NCBI RefSeq assembly: GCF_030463535.1
Contig: NC_132897.1
Location: 5,135,960-5,199,959, forward strand
From: Salminus brasiliensis
Taxonomy: Eukaryota; Chordata; Actinopteri; Characiformes; Bryconidae
Reading direction: 5' to 3'
Length of the DNA stretch: 64,000 nt
Both the position numbers and the translations under genes were made by a program. The notes under the pieces were generated by a model that saw only the letters and a list, made by a program, of their open reading frames with translations, did no database searches and had not been told where the DNA came from. This document shows, in pieces, positions 41,601-53,500 of this stretch (positions are counted from its first letter, which is position 1; each line of letters opens with the position of its first letter).

Positions 41601-44600
41601 GTAGTTAGTGCAGTGACTAGCTACAGCTAATAAGAGTAAGCTGAGGGTGGGCACTCAGACCACTTGTGCTGCTCGTCTATGGGCTCGTTAATGGGCTGGT
41701 CCATTACAGGTGCCTGGTTGATGCTCACCCGACATCATATGACAACTAACATTCAACCAAATGTCTATTAAATGCATCTGAACTCTATGTTGAATGTAGC
41801 ACTACAGGTAACTTTAACTCTAACCCTGCGATTAACCTTAACCTTGACTCAACCCTAAAAAAAACCTAGCCCTAGCTTTAACCTAAACCTTTAATTTATT
41901 CCTAAACCGAACCCTAAAAGTATAAGGATAAGGTTAGGGTTAGAGTTACACTCAATAGACATAAAATAGTCCATTTACCTTCAGCTTAGAATTCAGTTGA
42001 ATGGCAGGTGAACGTCTACGAGGCAGCTACAACAGACCGTCCGAGTAAAGTGATACCAAAGTGTTAAGGTAAGCTAGAGATGATACAAGTGAGGAGGCCG
42101 GCTGCTGGTTCGAATATGAATGGGAGTTCTCGTAACGCTCAACACAGCGTCTGTTTACAGGTAAAGTCCCGCCCTTTTGCAAAAAGAGCCAATCTGCTTG
42201 CAGGTTACGCTGCAAGTGAAGGAGGGTCGACGTGCTAGTGGGGTAAGCCCCTCTAAATATGGAGATCTGCAGAAGAGCAGTAGCTGGAACAAGCTAGAAA
42301 AGCAGGTCTTTTGAGGCGGTAATTTGTCCCTCAATAAAAGTTTGAGTGGTTTGGATTCACTCAAAGTCCTTCACTGAGCTACAGGGTTCTCAGTGTTGGT
42401 TCTAGGGTTCTAGTTCCAACTCTGGACTCTGGGCAGCTCAAGGAAACTAGGAAACTGGCCCAGTTTTTGTCCCCTAGAGATAATATAAAGACATTGGGAA
42501 GGCTTTGGATGTGTAACTGACACCTGAAGAGTGTGTGTGTGTGTGTGTGCATCATTAGTATTGGCTACATATTGGCCAGGATAGGCTATCATATCATCAA
42601 CAGTCATATTGGTGACCTATATAGGACAGGTCTACATCCTTAAAAAGGGGGTTTCTCAAAGGTTCTTTCCCAAAGGCCATGTTTCTGTGTTGAATGATAG
42701 CCACTTAGATAACCACTGGAACTGGAAATGGTTCTTTGCCTGGTTAAGGCAAATATAAGGAATACATTTATATATAAGGGAAAATTTATATACAAGGAAA
42801 ACCTCTTCTTGATGGTTATTTGGGAAAAGGTCCTTTAGTAAAGGTACCAAGACAATGACTGTGGTTCTTTAGTAAAGGTACTATGCCTATATACCACCAC
42901 GACCATGACTGTGGTTCTTTAGCATGGCAATGCATCAGTTATCTTGTGTCTTTTTTCATGACAACATGTGTCATGAAAAACTGACTGACTCGTCCTGGGT
43001 TCCTCCAGGTGAAAGATCTTGTAATTCATGACCCCGGGTTGCTGATCAGTCGTGTAGATTGTAGTGCAAACCACAACCACTACAAGATTCTCAAATACAG
43101 GACAAGACGTTGTGTGGTGTGAAGGATACAGCGATCTGACGACTCTGTCACATGCCATTCACACATAGGTCATGAGGCCCTTTACCCATTTGGGCCAGAA
43201 CCTTCAGTTTTCTTCAACTCAGGACACTCAACACTAGGGCTGGGCGATATGGTAAAAATACTATATCACGATATTTAAAGACATTTTTCGCGATACACGA
43301 TATTAACACTATACATGTAAATCACAGACTAAAAACATCCGTAGCGTCAGATTCTTATAAACTACTATTTAGATCCTCTCCCGTACTGAATACAGTGATT
43401 TATACTCAACATCTGCTGCTCTTCATCTAATGAACCCAGTCTAATTACACTGCTAGTAATGAAACCTGCAGCTGATCAGTGTTTATTATGCACTAATGGT
43501 ATGCATATTGCTATCAGCGTAACAAAATTGATCGCGATACGATAAAATATCGTCATATTGCCCAGCTCTACAACACATATCATTAAACTTTTCAACTTTT
43601 CATCATCAAATATCGTCTCTTCTAACAATACACATAAATATATGCATGACATACAAGTTACGGTGCTCACGGTTTTACAGTAATGGCAGTGTAAAGTGTA
43701 TTTTGGGCCACATGTAAGGTTTGCAAACTCAGGACAGCAGGTGGGCAGCATGCCAACTACCATATGAATGGTTTTGTAAAGCATTGCTGTTTTGGGCCTG
43801 ATGTATCAGAGTTTCCAGCACCCAGGTTCAGACAAAGCTATTGGCATCATTCCACGGTAGTATGTGGGCCGGATGTGTAAGTGGTGAGAGCCAGAACTGG
43901 CTCATGACTCACTTGCTATTGTTTTGCTTGCATGGTTGTTAGGAGTCCCATTTTCTCTGCATCTTACAATTTTTTTTAACTCCAGTTTGGGAAATTCTTG
44001 TGTTTTTCCGTTTAGTTTTCTTTGATCACTTTTGTCTGTAAGTGAAATAGCTAATCTGATCTTTTTTAGAACATATTTTTAACAACAGCCGTCCCCGATA
44101 TCGCCCCCCTCTCCCTGTTTTAACTGGTGTAATGGTAGATAGTGAAAGAAATTGAATGACAGAGACTGTCTCAAATTAGCTAAAAAGCTAAAGCTAAAGC
44201 GCTAACTGGTGTAATGGTAGATAGTGAAGGAAACTGAATGACAGAGACTGTCTCAAATTAGCTAAAAAGCTAAAGCTAAAGCGCTAACTGGTGTAATGGT
44301 AGATAGTGAAGGAAACTGAATGACAGAGACTGTCTCAAATTAGCTAAAAAGCTAAAGCTAAAGCGCTAACTGGTGTAATGGTAGATAGTGAAGGAAACTG
44401 AGTGACAGAGACTGTCTCAAATTAGCTAAAAAACTAAAGCTAAAGCTAGAGCTAAATGGTGTAACGGTAGATAGTGAAGGAAACTGAGTGACAGAGACTG
44501 TCTCAAATTAGCTAAAAAGCTAAAGCTAAAGCTAGAGCTAAATGGTGTAATGGTAGATCGTGAAGGAAACTGAATGACAGAGACTGTCTCAAATTAGCTA

Positions 44601-46688
44601 AAAAGCTAAAGCTAAAGCGCTAACTGGTGTAATGGTAGATAGTGAAGGAAACTGAATGACAGAGACTGTCTCAAATTAGCTAAAAAGCTAAAGCTAAAGC
44701 GCTAACTGGTGTAATGGTAGATAGTGAAGGAAACTGAGTGACAGAGACTGTCTCAAATTAGCTAAAAAGCTAAAGCTAAAGCGCTAACTGGTGTAATGGT
44801 AGATAGTGAAGGAAACTGAGTGACAGAGACTGTCTCAAATTAGCTAAAAAGCTAAAGCGCTAACTGGTGTAACGGTAGATCGTGAAGGAAACTGAGTGAC
44901 AGAGACTGTCTCAAATTAGCTAAAAAGCTAAAGCTAAAGCGCTAACTGGTGTAATGGTAGATAGTGAAAGAAACTGAATGACAGAGACTGTCTCAAATTA
45001 GCTAAAAAGCTAAAGCTAAAGCGCTAACTGGTGTAATGGTAGATAGTGAAAGAAATTGAATGACAGAGACTGTCTCAAATTAGCTAAAAAGCTAAAGCTA
45101 AAGCTAGAGCTAACTGGTGTAACGGTAGATAGTGAAGGAAACTGAGTGACAGAGACTGTCTCAAATTAGCTAAAAAGCTAAAGCGCTAACTGGTGTAACG
45201 GTAGATCGTGAAGGAAACTGAGTGACAGAGACTGTCTCAAATTAGCTAAAAAGCTAAAGCGCTAACTGGTGTAATGGTAGATAGTGAAAGAAATTGAATG
45301 ACAGAGACTGTCTCAAATTAGCTAAAAAGCTAAAGCTAAAGCGCTAACTGGTGTAATGGTAGATCGTGAAGGAAACTGAGTGACAGAGACTGTCTCAAAT
45401 TAGCTAAAAAGCTAAAGCTAAAGCGCTAACTGGTGTAATGGTAGATAGTGAAAGAAACTGAATGACAGAGACTGTCTCAAATTAGCTAAAAAGCTAAAGC
45501 TAAAGCTAGAGCTAACTGGTGTAACGGTAGATAGTGAAAGAAATTGAATGACAGAGACTGTCTCAAATTAGCTACTAGTACAGTACAGCTTTACTGGGAC
45601 CCAGTTGGGCTTCCCAAATGGGACTGTTAATTTATGCAGTGTACAAACCAAATGGGGCCCATGTTGAACCCCTTCTGGTCCCATTACTGACCCTGGTGGG
45701 CATTCATCTATGGAGCCAATGTGGAACCCAAGGACAAAACCTCCTGGATCCAACTTGGGCAAACCGTAGAGGCCCCACATGGACATTGACATCTAAACCT
45801 AATATTAGAGTGTCTAGAGCCTCCAACCTTTGACTCACTTAGACGTTCAGAAGCATTTTCTGCTTCTTACTATCCAGGTCATCCCAAACACATTCAATGA
45901 CGTTGAGGTGGTCAGACCATCGTTCTGAGAAGACCTACAGCCTCTTTATTTTTGATCAAATGTTCATTTTGTTTGTTGGCTTTTCTCAGTAAGAGCCTCT
46001 TCTTGATCAGCTCCACATCCTTCATCAATCAACTCGATCAACTCAAAATTAAAAAAATGTGACGATACTAATTTCGAAGGAACCGAAACTACCGTAGCCA
46101 TCAGGGGGATCAGGGATCAGTACACAAACGCTATTATAGAGCATTCGGAATCGAAAACAAGAAAACACCTCAAAGACGGACCCAGAATTCACAGTGTACG
46201 AGTTTCGTCAAAACGTCCCTCACCGGAAATGTTACTGTTATGGTTTGGGAACTGCGTTCGAAGCGGCAAACGTTAGCTAGCTCGTTTAGGCTAATGCTGT
46301 GATAGCTCATAACCAGTGATATTAGCATGCAGTGATTTTCACAGGTTGAGTGAGTTTAAAACACAGCTACTTGCCACTGTTTATGTAATATTCATATTTT
46401 GCCAGGTTATTTATGACTACACCTAGGCTATTTGCATAATTTGTCCCCCATATGTCAAGCAGCTGGGCACTGCAGTAGACATGCTATGCCACCACAGCCA
46501 CCATAGCCACCATAGCATCCACCAAGTGCATATTGTTTAGGATATTTTTAGATAACACTTATGTCTTTTTTATTACTTGAAGCAAAAGATATATCTGTAG
46601 CCTAGTAGCTAATTTGAGACAGTCTTTGTCACTCAATTTCCTTCACTATCTGCAGCTTCACCAGTTAGCTTGAGCGTTAGCTGTAGAC

Positions 46689-46720
<32 letters not shown>

Positions 46721-47487
46721 GAAGGCTTCATTTCACGCTTGTTGCTGGTTTATTTAAAAACTGGTTTATTTTTTGTTCTGCGGTTAAAAATGAGGTATCG
46801 GTGATCGTAGAACTGCAGTGGTATTGGTACCAACCACCAACCTTCTGGTATCTACCAGGTACCTACCTACTTGCATGGTTGTTAGGAGTCCCACTCAACC
46901 CCAGCTTTGGAAACTCCTGTTTGTTTCCACTTTGTTTTCGTGGATTTTTTTAGATCTGACCTTCTCAGAAATATGTCCAGTGAAGTGAAGAACGTCTACT
47001 TAGGGGCTGTTTTGACCGGCAGTGAAACAAGGGAACGGCTGGCCTCTGACGTTTGAACCAATCTAAAGATTAAAGCCTATTCATGAAGGCGTTGAGTGAA
47101 TGAGGGCAGTCGTTCAGCAGACCCGGCAGGAACTGGTATCAGGGGCCATTTTAGGGGAATTCTGACCCAAGCGTTTGCTGCTGAAAAGCCTTGCCTCTTG
47201 TTTTGAAGTTTATTTACTTTGGGCGGATAATAGATTCCTCGCTCCAGATGGATATCGGTGGACATGAATCAGAACATAGTCCCCCAAAAATATTCTGGTG
47301 GGAAAAAAAAAGAAGTGCGCTGGCAGGAAGTTGGCCCTAATTTTGCAGGATTACTCAGAATTTCCACTTGGTTCTCGATTGTTGCTGAATCAAGTTGCAC
47401 CCTGGTTGATGACTGATGTTCAATTTCCATTCGCCTCAGCTTTCATCCCTCTAAATGCATCAAATGAATGCGGTTTTGAAAACACAC

Positions 47488-47536
<49 letters not shown>

Positions 47537-50500
47537 GTGGCATGTGTAGTTTGACACAGAACAGAGATGTCAAGGTTGTGGTGGGGAGACACACACACGC
47601 ACCCCTTCATACACACAGAGGCTAAACAAACTTTGACTAAAGGCAGAGCAGAGCCCGACGCTCTGCAGGAAGCAAAAGTGTGGACAGGGCCTCTTAAGGG
47701 TCACATGTGGTGGACCATGAGGAGCAGCATCTGTGTCCTATCCATCCAGAGCAGCAGATTCGAGGGGGGAAGACGTAGGCCAATGAGATTCCGGCACGGA
47801 GTCACTGTGCACGGCAGCAGAAGCAGAAAGCTAGTACTTAACCTCCTGCGGAGGAAACCAGCGGAGCACAGAAAATGAAAGAGGAGGACTAATTCTGAGC
47901 TTCAGGCATGGAACCATTTAACACTAAACGTTAACTAAAGAAACTCTTCTAGTGTCCCGATACTTTTTTTTTTCTTTCTTTTGTGTTTTAAGATTAAAAG
48001 GCTGGAGTGGATGAAAGAAAAAGACAGCTAAAGCTGACCTTTCCATGCTCCACCCAAAATTAGCTACTGGTGCTAAGGTTGCTAAAGGTTGGATGAGATT
48101 TATAAGCAAAAATCCTATTATAAGTATAAATAATATGTGACTTTGGTCAGGCCAATAGCTAATAGGCCTATTTACCACCCTGTTATTTTGCCTCAGAATG
48201 AAACACACTGAGTCTCCATTTATGGAGGACTTTCAGCCTTTGTTGGCCGATTTACAGCGCAACCCACATATCACAGCACAGTTTTAACACTGTAGCAAAA
48301 ACACTTACCGGACAGTGCTGCTGTCCTCCGGTTGTGTCCTCTCAGCGCAATGTGCTGTCTGTGTGCTAGCAAGCTGAAGAGGTTGTAGATGGTTGACTTT
48401 AAGCCTTGCTCCCACGTCATGCTTCCCCAGGTTTGGCTTTCTCGAGTCCTACCGGTAAAAATAAGCTGGTGTTTTCCGTTCTGGTGTGAGTTTAGCTCCA
48501 GTTTGGCTCAGCTGAGGTAGTGGACGATGGGGAAAATCTAAATCAAGCATCTGCTAGTATTAAGATAACCTGAGCTCCCCTTCTGCGAACACTGGCACAC
48601 AGTGTTGCCAACTCCTCAGTAGGGAAAGTAAATATTGACTGTCCTAAAAGTCGCTAGAAGTTGCTAAATGACATCATATCCTAATTTGCATAATTGTCCA
48701 AATTTGTCTAAATTTGTCACAAATTGTCTAAATATTTTAGAACTTCTTCTATTGATTAATTTTTTGCCTTTCAAATAGGCAGTCACTTCTCAAAATAACT
48801 CATCATTTTTACGTAAATTACATCAATATTCAATATTGTCCTGTGTTGTTAAATGTTAGCATATCAAATTTAATTAAAAGACTGTTATGTGGGGTAGAAC
48901 TGCTACTCTGCTTTCTGCTTCACCATCTTTGGCTAGAGTTTTCACTAGTGGGTGGGGTTTATGTAAATTTTAAATTATGTAAATACAAGAAGTCTAGACT
49001 GTGATGTAACAGTTTTGGGGTTTTGGAATCGGCCTGTTTTCCAGCTCTGTTTCGGTTCTGCTGGAGGTTCTTTTGAAGGAAGAATGGCAGTGTGCTGCTT
49101 TTATGTACTGAACTCTCATTATTCAACTAACCCAAGGAAAATACACGCTCTAGGACACTTTTAGGGTTAAGTTTAGATTCAATACATAGTGTCACCATTG
49201 TAACGTGTAGAGTGATTAGTGCTGAGCTAGGCTATGTAGATGTAGAATATTGGAAACAGCTAGAGATGTCCCGATTAAGTTATTTTGCCCCTCAATTGAA
49301 CCGGAGTCTCTTAATGCTGAGTTTCAGCCGATACCGATCCGATCTTTCTGCTTTTGTGGGACTAATCCAGCCCTACAGTTAAGATCAGATGAGCTGCTGA
49401 TTAATCCGTTCAGTAAAATCAGACATTCTGGACTGATTTAGATTTAGTTTAGTCAAGACTTCTCTTAAAATGTTTTATAAAATAAAATTATTTATAGTGT
49501 TTAATATCTTATAATCCAGTCTGATCTCCTCCCTGACCAATCAGCTCCCAGCTCCTTTACAACACTGCAGTCTAATCACTTCCTATGTGTGTGTATGTAG
49601 TGGTGGTACACACTCTGGACTGATATCTGTGGTTGTTGGTCTACTGGCGTGTAATAACTGGTTTATAGTGGGTGAATGTGCCTCCAGTCGGGTTTGAATG
49701 GATTCTTCAGAGCTGGTTTATAAACAGAGAAAGGCGAGTGCCGGTTCTCCCGCTGGTAAAACAGAGCATTTCAGCTAGAGCTTTATAAAGGGTCAGATAT
49801 TATGGTCTGTTTTCAGGTTCCACTGTAAAATAGCTCCACACTGCAGACTCCCAACTCTCTTATTTACCTTCTGAGAACGTCCGCACTGCTGCTGCAGACG
49901 GCTGGTTCATTTATGGCGCCTTGAGGACACCAGCTGGCGCTCTGAACACTGCGGTTAAATCTGAACTGGATTATATGCTGTGTCATAAACAGCGCAGTTT
50001 GATCCGTTGAGGTCTTAGTCAAGCTAAACTTAGCTCAGCTAAAACATGCAGCTTGAGTCTATTCAAGACTATTCCCATATTGGCCAGATGTTTTCAATGG
50101 TACTTCAAATGATGACAGCATTTTATAACCAAAAGGCTTTGTTTCATTACTCTTTTTATGCGCCCTCGCAAACGTCCACTCACCACTCTTTAAGTGTGTC
50201 GCTTCCACTCTATGGAAGTAGCCACTCTCAGCATAATCGGGACGCACTCAAGCAAGAGTCACAAAAGACGAAGGGGGCACACTTTGCAAAGAGGATGAGC
50301 CGACCCTCGTGATAAAGATTTTGCCAGGATTGGACAGTGGATATTCAAACGTCAGGAAACTCATAATTTACTGTAATTTACTGTCAGGTGCTGGCTTGCA
50401 TGTAAACAAGGCCAGACTGGAACTATTATTTAACCTATTGGTTCAGTCCAGTTTTTCAGTCTAGCTATTGTGTGTGAGAAATCGAACCCTAGTCTGCCAC

Positions 50501-53500
50501 GAGCCCAGATGTAAATTGGCTGTTGTGCATTTTTTGGACGACTTCCTTTAACAAAGACACCAAACAAGGGGCCTAGGCCGAGGCACAGGGCTTGAAATGA
50601 TGTTTATCAACACTGCAGCGCTTTCATATCACTTCTCAGGATCAGATGTTCAGTATGTGTGTAAGAAAACACAGCGCAGAATATGCTGTGATGTCATTGG
50701 GCATTTGTTTTTTAGCTGGATTAGAATTACACCATTGTAGAATGCTGTGGTAGGAAAGAACTCTCTTTATTAAAGGGCCCATATGTGACATTTTGTGGAC
50801 CAGACACTGCCATAATATTTTTTTTACACAACCTTTCCACCCTCTCTTTATTCTTTAGATAGTGAAACATGCTGTTTTGGGTACTGTGCCTTTAAGATAC
50901 ATGCAAATGAGCTCAGTTTTGCCTCCATCGTGAATGGGTGGGGCTAAAATGCATGCATAAAATGTTTTTGTGGCATCATAAATCCAATGAGTTTAAAAGG
51001 GAAAGGAAGCAAGTGAAGTGTAATTTTCTAACTATTGATAATATTTTTGTGTACCAATATATTAATTTTTACAGGTCAATTTTCTTCCATATATTTATCC
51101 TCTACAGTGAGACAGGCTGTTGTGGTTACTGTGCCTTTAAGAGATATGCAAATGAGTATTGTGCAGCTAGAAGTAGTCTAGTAGGCTGAAATGCAAATCC
51201 TTATAACTTCAGGGTGAATGGGTGGGGCTGAACTTCTATAGGGTAAATATTAGTATATCTAAATGTGCTGTTTTCCTGTGACATTATAAAAACATTTTTT
51301 CGGTCACTGTACCTTTAAGATATATGCAAATGAGCTCTGTTCTGATTGTCCTGTGTTGTATTGTATTGTGCATCAATCTAAAAAGCAGTGCACTGAAACT
51401 GGACTGAAATGCCAATAACTTCAGCATGAATATGGGCCCTTTAAAGCAGCATTATGAAAAATTGGTATTTCTTGCTCCTGCGCTCCCCCTACAGTCAGGA
51501 AGTGTAATTCACTATTGAGGGACACACATTACACATGCATTTATGGACAAGCTAAGAGAAACAGAAGAGCCAGTGCGAAAGGAAAATAAGCATGTGGACT
51601 GAGGCGGTAGAGTAAAATATGACTGGGGTTATGTAGCATGTCTTAGTTCTTGTGAGTGTTTCCCTGCCCACTTTACTAATGGTTACTAATAGAGTTACAA
51701 AGTGGCGTTGGCAACGTACTGAGCCTGGAGTAGCAACGATTGAGACGCTATTCTCCGTATTACAAGTCAGTGTAACAACAACACAATTTTGAAGCTGCTA
51801 TTTTAAGGGGCAGATTTTACATAGTGCTGCTTTAATGCTGGTATTTCTTTGCCACAGAGCACCCAGGTTCTCGTTTTCTCAGCTTGTTGACAGCTCCTAT
51901 TTCTCTGCTCCTTTTAAACCTTCAATTCAGTTAGTTTACAGGACAAATTGCAGCCTTCGAACATCTAACATTTTCAGTTTCAGAAGTGTTATGAGCAAAA
52001 GAAGTCCTGCGCCTGAGTTCCTTCATACATCTGGCCCTCAGTCTGCTGCTTTCTCTGGCTTATATCTCCCAGCTCTTTTTTCTTTTGACCCAGTCTGTTC
52101 AGAAAGGAGGTTTGGGACAGCAAATGGTGGAACTAATCGCATCAGCATGTGGCCTTCTTCTGAACCGCCCTGTCACCGCGGCTCCATGTCGCATGATCTC
52201 CCAAGGCCATCGCTTCAAACGGCGTGTTTAGCTAGCATGTCAGCTGCTTAACAGAAAGAACAGGCGTTTACTGTGCATGTGTGTGTGTGTGTGTGTGTGT
52301 GCACCTCCGTGTGCATCTGTGTTTACGTGTACGATTGGACGTGGGTGTTATTTGAAGCATCTGCCATCGCATCGTTTGAGAGGGGGCTGCAGATGGTACC
52401 CAGACATCTCGAGTATTCTGTGCAGAACCACATGAATGATGGGACCTACACTAAGATCACTCAGGGACAGAAGGAATTTAGGTCAGAGTCACGGCAGCGT
52501 CTGCTGACGCCAGCGTTTAGTAGTCCTTGGTGCTCAGCTGTTTTCGGGAACGACTCTGAAGGCAAACTTCTCTGAGAGCTGCTAGATGGAAATGGCTAAT
52601 AGGCTGTTTCACGGGTCAGTGGACTTTAGAGGGCTCGGATCCTAAATTTAAATGTCCTCACTCTTTTATTCTAAAGTGATGATGAACTATGCAGTGCTAA
52701 AGCTAGGAGACACCATTCACTTCACTGACCGCAAGTCTACGCCATAAACAACCCAGTTTGAATTCATTATTATTGCATATGGTCACTTTAATGTTGTCTA
52801 ATTTATATTAGTAATTATTATTAGTGTTTTAGTGGAATACCAAAGCAACCGCTTAGCAACGCTATAGCAGCCATCTAGGAACATCATAGCAACCACTTAG
52901 CAATACCATAATAACCACCTTTGATACCATAGCAAACACCCAGCAACACCTTAGCAACCACTTAGCAACACCATAATAACAACTTGGCAACCACCCAGCA
53001 ACACTATAGCAACCACCTTTGATACCTTAGCAACTGCAGAACCTCACGATTAACCACTCAAACACCAAAGCAACCATCCAGCAAACATTTAGCAACCAGC
53101 CAGCAACACCTTAGAAATCACCTGGAATACCATAGCAACCACATAGTAACTACCTGGCAGTGGGAACCACTGCAGCTGCACAACCAGGACCTTTCTAGTT
53201 TCTAGTCATAAAGTAACACATTTGCATACAGTCTAGTCACCTGTTTAGCCTTCCTCAGTTTAGCCCCACCCATTCATGTTAAAGTGTTTCAGCATTGGCT
53301 GATTTTAGAATAAGCCCAGCACAGGGCAGCCAATCAGAGCTGATGATATTTACATGCAGTATATGTCTTAAAGTCTTAAAGGCACAGTAACAAAAGCAGG
53401 CTGGTGTGGGGGGGGGGGTGGACTTGCAGAAACGAGAGATGATGCTTTGGTCCATAAAACCTCTTGTGTCTTAAAGCTTTAACGTGTGCTCTCTTTGCAG

